Shown here piece after piece: positions 52,490-60,919 of a DNA stretch of 64,000 nucleotides. The position numbers and the translations under genes were made by a program. Source of the stretch: Bacillota bacterium (GTDB lineage: Bacteria > Bacillota > Clostridia > Acetivibrionales > JAEZXR01); contig JAEZXR010000002.1 in assembly GCA_023419605.1 (NCBI GenBank), forward strand, positions 62,001 through 126,000. Reading direction: 5' to 3'. Below the pieces are notes generated by a model. That model was not told the origin of the DNA. It did no database searches and saw only the letters and a program-made list of their open reading frames with translations. Positions within the stretch are counted from its first letter, which is position 1. Each line of letters starts with the position of its first letter.

Positions 52490-53818
52490 ATGGTAGTACC
52501 GCAAACAGTTTACAACCTTATAAAGACGTTTTTTCTTCTGCTGTTGCTGGGGATATTGTTTGCCAATGTGATTTTTGTAGTATTATCGGTGATCCCTCTT
52601 CTGCTGGCCATCCTTGGGAGTTATTCCCTCTTACCTTCAGGGATAAAGATCAACCGGCACTGTTCCCTTAAACGGGCTTGTACCGGTGACCTGATCCATG
52701 TGACGCTGGAGGTATGGATAGAAAAGGGGGTGGGTATTGTTTTCATAGCGGATGAACTGCCGGGAAGCTTCAAAGTAGTGGAGGGAAGTAACTTCAAGGT
52801 CTTCTGGAAAGGCAGAGAAAAAAGGAAGGAAACCTTCACCTATTCGATGCGATGTACCATTTCCGGTACATACTGCATGGAAAAGGTTCAATGGGAAAGC
52901 CGTCATTTCCTGTATTGGCAGATGGCTCACGGGAAGGAACTCTGTAAGACGGTCATTGAGATTCACCCGGAAGCGATGGAAATACAGAAGATTAGAAATG
53001 CTGCTGCGCTGGCTCGAATTCCCATGCCCAGGGGAAGTGAAACCAGAGTCGGGATGTCTACACTGGAATTTAAGGAGATGCGGCTTTATACCTATGGAGA
53101 TTCCTTCCGGGGCATCAATTGGAAAGCCACAGCAAGAAATATATACCGTGGAGGCCATTGGCCCATCATCAATGAATATGATAAGGAGGGCAAAAAGGAA
53201 GTTTGGCTCTACATGGATGTATCGCAGGATATGGAGTTTGGCCGGAGTACCCGAAATGCCCTTGAATGTGGGTTGGAGGCTGTTAATGGCTTGACGGAGT
53301 ATTACCTGAAGCAGAATTGTTCCGTTTCCTTTTGCACCTATAACGGGCGAGCTGCCTTTGTGGCTCCGGGCACCGGACAGAGGCAGCATTACAGGATTAT
53401 AAAGGAATTGGTACAAATCAGTGGAGCGGGTATATCCCCTTCCGATGGGCAGCAGGAAAGTATGGGGTCACTGGAAGACGCTGTTGCTGAGCATAAAAGC
53501 TATTTTACAAGGGTAAAGCCGCTTTTTGTAATCGTAACCCGTCAAAACGGCAGAGAGGATGAGGAATTGTCGGAAGGTATCAGAGAAGCCGGTAAATATG
53601 CATCCATTCAAAAGGGACGGCTACAGATCATGGTTATAAATATCAGTGGATACGATCTGGCAGTAAGCTCGGAAGCGGACAAAGCAGCTGCCGGACTGCT
53701 GGAAGTTCGGGACGAAATCCTCAGCAGAAATCTGAAAGGAAAATGTATATGGATTGATTGGAATCCGGAAAAAGGTAGTTTTCTCAATGCACTTCTTACA
53801 CAGGCGGTGGGGATATGA
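52490..53818 (+). CDS. DUF58-domain protein
   Basis: 442 residues from ATG 52490 (GGTGAT upstream; an in-frame start 12 codons earlier would lie in the MoxR gene). Two N-terminal membrane helices (about 10-50) precede a beta-rich region and the DUF58 motif RLYTYGDSFRGINWKATARN near 205, then a VWA-like region with EVWLYMDVSQDMEFG (partial MIDAS, DVSQD). DUF58 proteins are standard partners of MoxR and of transglutaminase-like proteins. It is 1 bp after the MoxR gene and overlaps the next by 4 bp. Confidence 0.92.
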   Translation: MVVPQTVYNLIKTFFLLLLLGILFANVIFVVLSVIPLLLAILGSYSLLPSGIKINRHCSLKRACTGDLIHVTLEVWIEKGVGIVFIADELPGSFKVVEGSNFKVFWKGREKRKETFTYSMRCTISGTYCMEKVQWESRHFLYWQMAHGKELCKTVIEIHPEAMEIQKIRNAAALARIPMPRGSETRVGMSTLEFKEMRLYTYGDSFRGINWKATARNIYRGGHWPIINEYDKEGKKEVWLYMDVSQDMEFGRSTRNALECGLEAVNGLTEYYLKQNCSVSFCTYNGRAAFVAPGTGQRQHYRIIKELVQISGAGISPSDGQQESMGSLEDAVAEHKSYFTRVKPLFVIVTRQNGREDEELSEGIREAGKYASIQKGRLQIMVINISGYDLAVSSEADKAAAGLLEVRDEILSRNLKGKCIWIDWNPEKGSFLNALLTQAVGI

Positions 53819-54456
53819 ACAGGTGGACGGACTTTATAAAAAAGCTTTTACTGATAGCCGGTTGGCTGATTTCATTATTTTGTCTTGCGCAGACCACTGC
53901 CTTTGGATCCATTACCCGCATTACGGGGTCTGTGGTAATTGCCCTATTGTTATTGGGCTTACTTTCAGGAGTGTTGGTATTCTTGCTTTTTCTATCGGGA
54001 GCAAGTGTAAAACCAATGCTTTACGGTATATGCTCCTTTTTCTGCCTGCCGGCAGTAGCAGCTGAGTCCAAGCTGGATTGGATTGAGAAGATATGGAAGG
54101 TAAAGCTGGAGAGCAGGCTGCCGGGTGCCGTAACAGGATTTCTTGTTTGCTTTGTGGCTATACTCTTTATAGTTTCTCATTATATAGACCGCTTTGAAGA
54201 CAACAGCCTTTTATGGCTGGGAAAGGGAGCCCTTCACGAGGACGTGAGAGAGGTTTTTACCAGGCGTACCCGGGAAATGCTGTATGTGGGCGGCGTCATC
54301 GCAGGGGTCTTGTTGATAGTCCTTGCTGCGGGATTTGCTCTGATTCGTGTTCAGAGTTCATGGGAGCCGCCGCTGTTGGTTCTGGCCGGGGCTGTTACAG
54401 TTTCAATGGGATTATTTTACTGGGTATGGAGAAATAATAGAGATAAAAGGACGTGA
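53815..54456 (+). CDS. Membrane protein, last gene of the MoxR/DUF58 operon
   Basis: 213 residues with five to six hydrophobic helices (LLLIAGWLISLFCLAQTTAF, GSVVIALLLLGLLSGVLVFLLFL, LPGAVTGFLVCFVAILFIVSH, MLYVGGVIAGVLLIVLAAGFAL, LLVLAGAVTVSMGLFYWVW). It starts within the DUF58 stop region (ATGA overlap). No family recognised. A probable sigma-H promoter for spo0A begins in its stop codon. Confidence 0.72.
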   Translation: MNRWTDFIKKLLLIAGWLISLFCLAQTTAFGSITRITGSVVIALLLLGLLSGVLVFLLFLSGASVKPMLYGICSFFCLPAVAAESKLDWIEKIWKVKLESRLPGAVTGFLVCFVAILFIVSHYIDRFEDNSLLWLGKGALHEDVREVFTRRTREMLYVGGVIAGVLLIVLAAGFALIRVQSSWEPPLLVLAGAVTVSMGLFYWVWRNNRDKRT

Positions 54457-54483
54457 AGGAACTGCGAATCGTTAATTGAATAG
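54455..54483 (+). promoter_or_regulatory. Candidate sigma-H promoter of spo0A
   Basis: GAAGGAACT (54455-54463), 11-bp spacer, ATTGAATAG (54475-54483), close to the Bacillus sigma-H pattern RNAGGAWWW / RNNGAATWW. It lies 160 bp before the spo0A start and overlaps the preceding stop codon. B. subtilis spo0A has a sigma-H promoter, which supports the call. Confidence 0.45.
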
Positions 54484-54646
54484 AAAATATACATACTCTG
54501 TCCAGGTTATATAAAATTTTTGATTTTTTTCATATATTATGAAGGAATTTATAAAAAAATCTCGAATAATAAACTGTAACAATGCGGCTTTTATAGCTGT
54601 GAGCCTAGGGTTGACCCAACTATCGTGGTTGAAGACGAGGGATAGA

Positions 54647-55486
54647 ATGAAAAAAGATATTTCGGTTTTAGTTGTTGACGACAATGTTGAGTTTTGCGAT
54701 TTACTGAGACAGTATATAAACAGGTGTGAAAATATGAAAGCTGTAGGAGTAGCCAAGGATGGGATCGAAGGTGTCGAGCTGATCAGAAGCCTTCACCCGG
54801 ATGTGGTGATCCTGGATATAATAATGCCGAATCTTGATGGGATTGGAGTCCTTGAGAAAGTTAATGAAATGAAGATGAATCCCAGGCCTGTATTTGTAGT
54901 TCTTTCCGCGGTGGGTCAGGATGTGTTCACAAGAAAGGCAATGGATCTAGGTGCTGAATATTATATGGTAAAGCCCTTTGATATCGATATACTGCTGAAC
55001 AGGGTAAAAGAGACCTATAATGAAAAACATAAAAACGCAATCCTGCATTGCGGCATATCAACCAAAAAGGTGGATGAAAGAGGACTTAACCGCGAACGTG
55101 ATCAAAATGTAGAAATGGAAGTAACCAGTCTGATGCATGAAGTCGGCATTCCTGCCCACCTTTCGGGTTATAGGTACCTGAGGGAAGCGATTATTCTGGC
55201 AACGAAAAATGCAAATGTTTTTAATTCCGTAACAAGGATATTGTATCCTTCCATTGCAGAAAGATTCAACTCCACACCACAGAAGGTGGAGCGTTCCATT
55301 CGAAATGCCATTGAAGCCACCTGGACCAAGGAAACCCGAGGTCTTAAGAAAATCTTCGATGGTGAGGTATCCGACTACTGGGAAGATAAACCTACAAATT
55401 CCCAATTTATCGCAGTTATGGCAGAGAAAATCCGGATAAACCTTAATGCGCGAAAAAATAAGAATTCTCTCGATAAAGGAAAATAA
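54647..55486 (+). CDS. spo0A: Stage 0 sporulation protein A, master regulator of sporulation
   Basis: 279 residues from ATG 54647 (GAGGGAT upstream; a longer open frame to 54539 has none). Receiver 1-125: acidic pair D11-D12, phospho-acceptor D57 in VILDIIMPNLDG, S87, K109 in MVKPFD. The C-terminal DNA-binding domain (about 155-270) has the Spo0A-only blocks EVTSLMHEVGIPAHLSGYRYLREAI, ILYPSIAERFNSTPQKVERSIRNAIEATWTK and SNSQFIAVMAEKIR (here TNSQF). Phosphorylated Spo0A starts endospore formation. The usual neighbour spoIVB is absent; instead it follows the MoxR/DUF58 operon. Confidence 0.98.
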   Translation: MKKDISVLVVDDNVEFCDLLRQYINRCENMKAVGVAKDGIEGVELIRSLHPDVVILDIIMPNLDGIGVLEKVNEMKMNPRPVFVVLSAVGQDVFTRKAMDLGAEYYMVKPFDIDILLNRVKETYNEKHKNAILHCGISTKKVDERGLNRERDQNVEMEVTSLMHEVGIPAHLSGYRYLREAIILATKNANVFNSVTRILYPSIAERFNSTPQKVERSIRNAIEATWTKETRGLKKIFDGEVSDYWEDKPTNSQFIAVMAEKIRINLNARKNKNSLDKGK

Positions 55487-55513
55487 AGGCATTATTGCAA
55501 TGCCTTTATTTCT
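55481..55513. terminator. Bidirectional terminator after spo0A
   Basis: AAATAAAGGCATT / AATGCCTTTATTT with a 5-nt loop, between spo0A and the convergent small gene. Confidence 0.88.
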
Positions 55514-55707
55514 TTTTCTGAAAGATTATCAACGTAATAGGATTGCAGGCGTTCTCCAGCGGAACAGCTTTGCTGATAATACCAGAACTTTACCCTCTTC
55601 TCTATTTCCTCATCTGTTCCTTCCAACGAGCCTGGATAAACAGCGATCAACTTATCCGTTTCCTTGTCCCGCAGCCCAATCCTGCCGGTTACATCGTATC
55701 TGCCCAT
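55492..55707 (-). CDS. Small protein of unknown function
   Basis: 71 residues from ATG 55707 (AGGTG six bases upstream). It begins MGRYDVTGRIGLRDKETDKLIAVYPGSLEGTDEEI and ends YVDNLSEKEIKALQ. Soluble, charged, one tyrosine-rich stretch (FWYYQQSC). An in-frame start 13 codons upstream has a weaker site. No family recognised; the convergent terminator with spo0A supports it being a real gene. Confidence 0.6.
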   Translation of the reverse strand: MGRYDVTGRIGLRDKETDKLIAVYPGSLEGTDEEIEKRVKFWYYQQSCSAGERLQSYYVDNLSEKEIKALQ

Positions 55708-55831
55708 GTGTAGCACCTGCCTGGTGAATATTTTTATTTTTACCATACTTATAATTCCTATAAAACGCTAAAAGTATGCCAGACAATTTTTGCGGGAAAC
55801 GAAGTAGATTCTCTTCTTCCCGACCCTGAAC

Positions 55832-55871
55832 AAAAAAATAAACCTATGCTGGTTAGAACACAGGTTTACTT
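55832..55871 (-). terminator. Terminator of the HU gene
   Basis: Minus strand: AGTAAACCTGTG and CATAGGTTTA pair with one mismatch, then TTTTTT, directly after the HU stop. Confidence 0.75.
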
Positions 55872-55878
55872 CATGCTA

Positions 55879-56154
55879 TTAGGCATTCACATTGTCTTTC
55901 AAGCCTTTACCAGCCTTGAAAACAGGTGCCTTTGATTCTGGAATAGTGATTTCCTGCTTAGTCTGTGGGTTTCTGCCCTTTCTAGCCGCTCTTTTTCTAA
56001 CTTCGAAAGTACCAAAACCAACTAATACAACTTTGTCTCCCTCTTTGAGTGCTTCTTCTACGGATCCGATAAATGCATTCAATGCAGCTTCACTATTCTT
56101 CTTATTCAAACCGGATTTAGCTGCTATAGCGTTAATAAGTTCTGTTTTATTCAT
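55879..56154 (-). CDS. hup: DNA-binding protein HU
   Basis: 91 residues, histone-like dimer that bends DNA without sequence preference. It begins MNKTELINAIAAKSGLNKKNSE; the conserved core GFGTFEVRKRAARKGRNPQTKQEITIPESKAPVFKAGK carries the flexible arm with RNPQT, where proline intercalates. TAGGAGG precedes the ATG. Monocistronic, with own terminator. Confidence 0.98.
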   Translation of the reverse strand: MNKTELINAIAAKSGLNKKNSEAALNAFIGSVEEALKEGDKVVLVGFGTFEVRKRAARKGRNPQTKQEITIPESKAPVFKAGKGLKDNVNA

Positions 56155-56350
56155 TTAAAAAAACCTCCTATATTTGGAATTCGACATTATTTTATAATGA
56201 AAGTGGCTTGAAGTCAAGCTTTTCCAAATAAATTAGTAATGTAGAACTATATTTTTTATGCCTTTTGACTATGATTGGACGATATTTAATTCAAAAGTCT
56301 CACAACATGATACGACTATAGTTACTATGAGTCGACATAATTGTATAATT

Positions 56351-56743
56351 TTATATTTCATTTTGCGGCACAACAACGATTTCGACATTCTGCAATTGCG
56401 TTTTCAAGTCATTAAAAAATCGGTTCTCTTTATGGTCATTGGGAGACTCACCCATCACGATATGGCTTATTCTTTGGTCTTTAGCATATCCTACGATGGT
56501 ATCTACGATTTCGTCGGACTTCAAGACGGAAAGGCTGGCACCTACTGATTTTGAAATCCCAAAAAGGTATTCAAGCGCTTCCCCCTCCTTGGCATTATCG
56601 AGAAAGTTCCATTCGTTTTTTGCAACATGGATGACGAAAAGTTCGGCTCTTGGGTCGATTTTTAAAGCCGCAGCCTTTCTGATCAATCTCTCACAGGTTT
56701 TTTGTTGTGTAACACAAACCAGAATATTCTGTGGCAGGCTCAA
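56351..56743 (-). CDS. UspA-like universal stress domain protein
   Basis: 130 residues from a TTG start with AAGGAG upstream. Alpha/beta UspA fold: NILVCVTQQKTCERLIRKAAAL at the start, ELFVIHVAKNEWNFLD near 35, DEIVDTIVGYAKDQRISHIVMGESPNDHKENRFFNDL and the final strand VEIVVVPQ. The pattern is closer to the Usp-like domain of KdpD sensor kinases than to free-standing UspA; the ATP-binding GXXG loop is modified (GESPNDH). Role unknown. Confidence 0.82.
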   Translation of the reverse strand: MSLPQNILVCVTQQKTCERLIRKAAALKIDPRAELFVIHVAKNEWNFLDNAKEGEALEYLFGISKSVGASLSVLKSDEIVDTIVGYAKDQRISHIVMGESPNDHKENRFFNDLKTQLQNVEIVVVPQNEI

Positions 56744-56954
56744 ACAAAAAACTCCTTTCTTTGTATAAACTATTATTCCTCACACATTATTATACTATAG
56801 TGAGGGTAAAAAAGTCTCTGAATCCGGGCAAACTTAATAGAATGTTTACAGTTTGACCACAGGTACGTTGATTTTTAAACAGGGTTGGGATAAAATTTAA
56901 GAGGTAGCTAAAAATTTAAGGATGAAGTGCAAAACATCTGCAAGGAGGTAGCGC

Positions 56955-57797
56955 ATGAGAACAATTGAGGCCGATGCAGTCATCGGTGCTGTTGAGGAAC
57001 TGTGTATAAAGGCAAACTATTATTTGAATGACGATATGCTGGAAGCTTTCAAAAAGGGCTTGGAGTCGGAGGAGTCACCGGTGGGCAGGGATGTCCTTCA
57101 AAAGATTATTGAGAACTCCGAGATTGCCCGGTGTGAAAATATGGCGATTTGCCAGGATACCGGAATGGCCGTATTTTTTGTTGACATCGGCCAGGATTTA
57201 CATATCACAGGAGGAAACCTGACGGAAGCCATCAACGAAGGAGTTCGGAGAGGCTATGAGAAAGGCTTTCTGCGTAAATCCGTCGTCAGAGACCCCATTG
57301 AAAGAGTAAATACGGGAGATAATACTCCGGCAGTGATCCATTATAATCTTGTACCGGGGGAGAAGCTGAAAATTGTATTTGCTCCCAAAGGATTCGGAAG
57401 TGAGAATATGAGTGCCTTAAGAATGCTAAAGCCCTCCGATGGCATCGAAGGGGTCAAGAAGTTCATACTGGAGACAGTGTCCAATGCAGGGCCGAATCCC
57501 TGTCCGCCCATCGTCGTGGGGGTAGGAATCGGGGGAACCATGGAAAAGGCAGCTCTTTTAGCAAAGAGCGCGCTTTTGCGGCCCGTCAATGAAAGAAATT
57601 CCGTTGAATATGTAAAAAAGCTGGAGGAAGAAATGCTGGAAAAGGTAAACAAGCTGGGAATCGGGCCGGCAGGTCTGGGCGGACGTACCACAGCCCTGGC
57701 CGTGAATGTAGAAGTGTTTCCGACCCACATCGCGGGGTTGCCGGTGGCGGTGAATATCAACTGCCATGCGACAAGACATGCAGAAGCGGAATTATAG
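56955..57797 (+). CDS. Class I fumarate hydratase, alpha subunit (two-subunit type)
   Basis: 280 residues. Together with the next gene it interconverts fumarate and malate using a [4Fe-4S] cluster. Cluster-ligand cysteines are in ENMAICQDTGMAVFF (near 61), NAGPNPCPPIVVGVGIGG (near 182) and VNINCHATRHAEAEL at the end. The family also includes L(+)-tartrate dehydratase alpha; fumarase is more likely in an anaerobe without other tartrate genes. AAGGAGG precedes the ATG. The beta gene follows after 44 bp. Confidence 0.93.
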   Translation: MRTIEADAVIGAVEELCIKANYYLNDDMLEAFKKGLESEESPVGRDVLQKIIENSEIARCENMAICQDTGMAVFFVDIGQDLHITGGNLTEAINEGVRRGYEKGFLRKSVVRDPIERVNTGDNTPAVIHYNLVPGEKLKIVFAPKGFGSENMSALRMLKPSDGIEGVKKFILETVSNAGPNPCPPIVVGVGIGGTMEKAALLAKSALLRPVNERNSVEYVKKLEEEMLEKVNKLGIGPAGLGGRTTALAVNVEVFPTHIAGLPVAVNINCHATRHAEAEL

Positions 57798-57841
57798 ACG
57801 GATACAGGCGTCATTCATCGTTGAGAATGGAGGATTCGATC

Positions 57842-58396
57842 ATGACAATATACATAAATGCTCCGTTGACGGAGGAGACCATAAACAGCTTAAAGGCGGG
57901 AGATACTGTTTCCATCAGTGGGACGATTTATACGGCCAGGGATGCGGCGCATAAAAGAATGATAGCCCTGCTGGAGGAAGGAAAAGAGCTTCCTTTTGAC
58001 ATCCAGGGCCAGGTCATCTATTATGTGGGCCCATGTCCTGCAAAGCCGGGGCAGGTCATCGGGTCGGCAGGGCCTACCACCAGCAGCCGAATGGATGCCT
58101 ATGCACCGAAGCTCATTGAGCTGGGACTCAAAGGGATGATTGGAAAAGGACTGAGAAGCAAGGAGGTCGTTCAGGCAATGACCCAAAAGGGTGCGGTGTA
58201 TTTTGGCGCTATCGGAGGTGCCGGAGCGCTGATTGCCAGAAGCATCATCAAGGAGGAAGTCATTGCTTTTCCCGAGTTGGGGCCTGAAGCCGTAAGGAAG
58301 TTGGAAGTAAAAGACTTCCCTGCTGTTGTAATCATTGACAGCCAGGGAAATAACCTGTATGAATCAGGACGGGAAGCTTATAAAATCGCGGATTAA
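57842..58396 (+). CDS. Class I fumarate hydratase, beta subunit
   Basis: 184 residues from ATG 57842 (GGAGG seven bases upstream; the in-frame ATG at 57821 is worse). It carries the swivelling beta domain: LKAGDTVSISGTIYTARDAAHKRM near 17, YVGPCPAKPGQVIGSAGPTTSSRMD near 62, MIGKGLRSKEVVQAM near 100 and YFGAIGGAGALIARSI near 121. It pairs with the alpha subunit upstream. The palindromic element B begins on its stop codon. Confidence 0.93.
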   Translation: MTIYINAPLTEETINSLKAGDTVSISGTIYTARDAAHKRMIALLEEGKELPFDIQGQVIYYVGPCPAKPGQVIGSAGPTTSSRMDAYAPKLIELGLKGMIGKGLRSKEVVQAMTQKGAVYFGAIGGAGALIARSIIKEEVIAFPELGPEAVRKLEVKDFPAVVIIDSQGNNLYESGREAYKIAD

Positions 58397-58458
58397 TACT
58401 GTTGTGTTAATTACCTAAGATTTCAGTAATTTGTTTACAAATTAACGCAGTAGTATTA
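58394..58458. repeat. Palindromic element copy B (complete)
   Basis: 65 bp. The termini TAATACTGTTGTGTTAATT and AATTAACGCAGTAGTATTA are inverted repeats (16 of 19 pair). Inside, AATTAC/GTAATT and AATTTGT/ACAAATT form further stems. It shares 43 of 51 or more positions with element A at 16901-16951. It starts at the fumarase beta stop codon. Confidence 0.75.
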
Positions 58459-58609
58459 GCGTGGGCGAAAATGTACCGTAGTTGTTACTTCTGACCAAAA
58501 TGTGGGTATCTTTTTATCAGTAAATGGTGTATAATGAAGTGGACTCTTAGGATGGTGTAATCTGTAAATTATGCGGTCCTGTCTACTTTTACTACAAGGA
58601 GGGGAATTT

Positions 58610-58813
58610 ATGTCAAAGGTTACAACTGACATGATCATAGCGGATGTTTTAAGATTGGATAGAGGTACGGCACCGATTTTCCTTAGCAATGGAATGCACT
58701 GTCTCGGTTGTCCGTCTTCTTCCGGCGAAAGCATTGAAGATGCATGTGCCATTCACGGCATCGATGCCGACAAGCTCGTAAAAGAGTTGAATGAGTACCT
58801 GGAAAGCAAGTAA
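58610..58813 (+). CDS. DUF1858-domain protein
   Basis: 67 residues from ATG 58610 (AAGGAGGGG upstream). It begins MSKVTTDMIIADVLRLDRGTAPIFLSNGMHCLGCPSSSGESIEDAC and matches the DUF1858 domain, with a CLGC cysteine pair and the S-S-GE-S-IEDAC helix. This domain occurs alone or joined to ScdA/hybrid-cluster-type redox proteins; a redox or metal role is likely but unproven. Confidence 0.88.
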   Translation: MSKVTTDMIIADVLRLDRGTAPIFLSNGMHCLGCPSSSGESIEDACAIHGIDADKLVKELNEYLESK

Positions 58814-58856
58814 GGGGCAGCGAAAATATAACAGAAGCAATACAAATCGGAATAAA

Positions 58857-58885
58857 AAATATGGCCTGCGGAGCCATATTTTTTT
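58857..58885 (+). terminator. Terminator after the DUF1858 gene
   Basis: AAATATGGC / GCCATATTT with a 6-nt loop, then TTTT. Between here and purA lies only the structured leader at 59026-59108. Confidence 0.82.
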
Positions 58886-59025
58886 GTGCGAAGAAAGTCC
58901 GAACATTATTTCCGGAATATTTAAAAATATTCGGAAAATCATTGAAATTTTCCAAAATTTCTGTTATTATTATATTTGTCTTCTTAGCTTTGCATAATAA
59001 ATATTTGCATTGTACTACTCAAGGC

Positions 59026-59108
59026 AAGATGGAACTTAGTTGATTCGACGCCCGCATAGCCCCAAAAGCTTTGGCTATGCAAGCACCAAATCGACAGTTG
59101 CCGGTCTT
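59026..59108 (+). ncRNA. Structured leader element, copy 2 (purA)
   Basis: AAGA..GG-AACT-(TA)-GTTGATT pairs with AATCGAC-AGTT-(G)-CC..TCTT. An inner hairpin GCATAG-CCAAA / TTTGG-CTATGC is well formed. Conserved blocks and covarying stem match copy 1 at 41759-41838. It ends 87 nt before purA. A weak promoter (TTTGCA, 16 bp, TGTACT at 59011-59016) would start the mRNA near the element. Confidence 0.55.
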
Positions 59109-59194
59109 ATTGTATAGGGTATGGCAGTGCATACCAACAAGTTTATTTGCTGCAGGATTCTGCGGCAAAATAAAGGAAGAGGGGGAATGGTAGG

Positions 59195-60469
59195 ATGGCT
59201 ACCAGGGTTGTAATAGGTACACAATGGGGTGACGAAGGAAAAGGCAAATACATCGATATGCTTGCTGCCGATTCTGATTTGGTCGTTAGATTTTCAGGCG
59301 GTAACAATGCAGGACACACTATTGTTGCAGACGGAGTGAAATATGCTCTTCACCTTATACCTTCCGGTATACTTCATAAAGGAAAAACATGTATTATCGG
59401 CAACGGCGTAGTAATTGATCCGGCAGTTTTACTAAAGGAAATACAGGGATTGAACGAGAAGGGCATTGATACCGACAAGCTTCTAATCAGCGACAGAGCT
59501 CATGTTATCATGCCGTATCATAAAGAATTGGATGAACTGCAGGAAAAATCCAGGGGAAGCGCTTCGCTGGGAACTACCAAAAGAGGGATCGGTCCTGCCT
59601 ACATGGATAAAACAGAGCGCTGCGGCATCCGTATATGCGATCTCATTGATGAAGAAATTTTTGCTGAAAAAGTCAGAGCAAACGTTCAGATAAAGAATTT
59701 AATGATTGAAAAGGTTTATGGTGGAAAAGGGCTGGATGCGGAGGCAATTATTGCAGAGTATTCAGAATATGCGAAAAAGATTAAAAAGTATGTTACCGAT
59801 GCCAATGACGTAATATTCAACGCCATGGATGAAGGAAAAAATGTACTGTTCGAAGGGGCCCAGGCTACCTTCCTTGATCTGGATTTCGGAACCTATCCCT
59901 ATGTTACATCCTCAAACCCCGTTGCCGGAGGCGTATGCACCGGAGCAGGCGTCGGACCTGTATTCATAAACGAGGTGTACGGTGTATTAAAGGCCTACAC
60001 TTCCAGAGTGGGAGCAGGACCTTTCCCGACGGAGCAGGACAATGAAATCGGAAATACCATCCGGGAATTGGGCTGGGAATACGGTACTACTACGGGAAGG
60101 CCCAGACGCTGCGGCTGGCTGGATGCTGTCATGATCAAGTATGCAGCAAGGGTTAACGGCCTTACAGCGCTGGCTATCAACCATGTAGATACCATCGGCA
60201 AGCTGGAAAAGATCAAATTGTGTGTAGCCTATAGGAAAGACGGAAAGGAAATTACTCATTTCCCTGCGAGCCTCAAGGAACTTGCGAAATGCGAGCCCAT
60301 CTACGAGGAATTCGACGGCTGGAAGGAAGATATTTCCGGCGTGAGAAAATTTGAAGATCTTCCCGAGAATACGAAAAAGTATATTCAGAGAATCGAGTCG
60401 CTTGTAGGAGTGAAGGTTAAACTTCTTGGAGTAGGGAAGGACAGAGAGCAAACCATCCGGGTTGAATAA
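59195..60469 (+). CDS. purA: Adenylosuccinate synthetase
   Basis: 424 residues. Joins IMP and aspartate using GTP, first step from IMP to AMP. N-terminal GTQWGDEGKGKYIDMLA (P-loop, catalytic Asp), GGNNAGHTIV near 37, GTTKRGIGPAYMDK near 126, TSRVGAGPFPTE near 269 and TTTGRPRRCGWLDAVMIKYA near 296 are all canonical. GGGGGAATGGTAGG lies before the ATG. Its leader has the structured element shared with the amidohydrolase gene. Confidence 0.98.
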   Translation: MATRVVIGTQWGDEGKGKYIDMLAADSDLVVRFSGGNNAGHTIVADGVKYALHLIPSGILHKGKTCIIGNGVVIDPAVLLKEIQGLNEKGIDTDKLLISDRAHVIMPYHKELDELQEKSRGSASLGTTKRGIGPAYMDKTERCGIRICDLIDEEIFAEKVRANVQIKNLMIEKVYGGKGLDAEAIIAEYSEYAKKIKKYVTDANDVIFNAMDEGKNVLFEGAQATFLDLDFGTYPYVTSSNPVAGGVCTGAGVGPVFINEVYGVLKAYTSRVGAGPFPTEQDNEIGNTIRELGWEYGTTTGRPRRCGWLDAVMIKYAARVNGLTALAINHVDTIGKLEKIKLCVAYRKDGKEITHFPASLKELAKCEPIYEEFDGWKEDISGVRKFEDLPENTKKYIQRIESLVGVKVKLLGVGKDREQTIRVE

Positions 60470-60496
60470 TTTTTATAAAAAATATTAAAAATATTG

Positions 60497-60525
60497 TTGA
60501 CAAAATAAGTTTTATGCTGTAACAT
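60497..60525 (+). promoter_or_regulatory. Promoter of tRNA-Lys
   Basis: TTGACA (60497-60502), 17-bp spacer, TAACAT (60520-60525), 38 bp before the tRNA 5' end. Confidence 0.75.
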
Positions 60526-60562
60526 ATATTCTTGCGTGGCTCGAAAAACGAGCCGACGCTAT

Positions 60563-60638
60563 GGGCCATTAGCTCAGTTGGCAGAGCACTTGACTTTTAA
60601 TCAAGGTGTCCCGCGTTCGAGTCGCGGATGGCTCACCA
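60563..60638 (+). tRNA. tRNA-Lys (anticodon TTT)
   Basis: 76 nt with encoded CCA. The acceptor stem GGGCCAT/ATGGCTC pairs (one G-T). D arm has AGCTCAGTTGGCAGAGC, the anticodon loop is CTTTTAA, and the T arm has GTTCGAGTC. Stems are complete, so it should be functional. A degenerate copy of positions 60595-60627 occurs at 62378. Confidence 0.97.
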
Positions 60639-60919
60639 AAACAAAAACGTGCATTTCAGTGAATTTGAAATGCACGTTTTTTGTTTTCGTCGGAATTCCG
60701 GCAATCAGGTCTTTTAGCGTTTCCGTACTCATGGTATCCGTCTTTGAGGGACTCCTTTGATTTTCAGTGTAATTATGGTAGTATAAACTGGAACTCTCCC
60801 TGTTTTTTTATACGCAAACGCTGTTTTATATTGAAATTTTCTTTGCATTTTTTTTACACCAACTGCAAAGCGGAAGATATTTTTTTCTGTTAACCTTGTA
60901 ATGAAAGGAAGGATAAATA

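Noticed and set aside
60536..60760. Open frame over the tRNA-Lys gene
   Set aside because: It reads through the tRNA and its promoter region; the tRNA is the supported feature.
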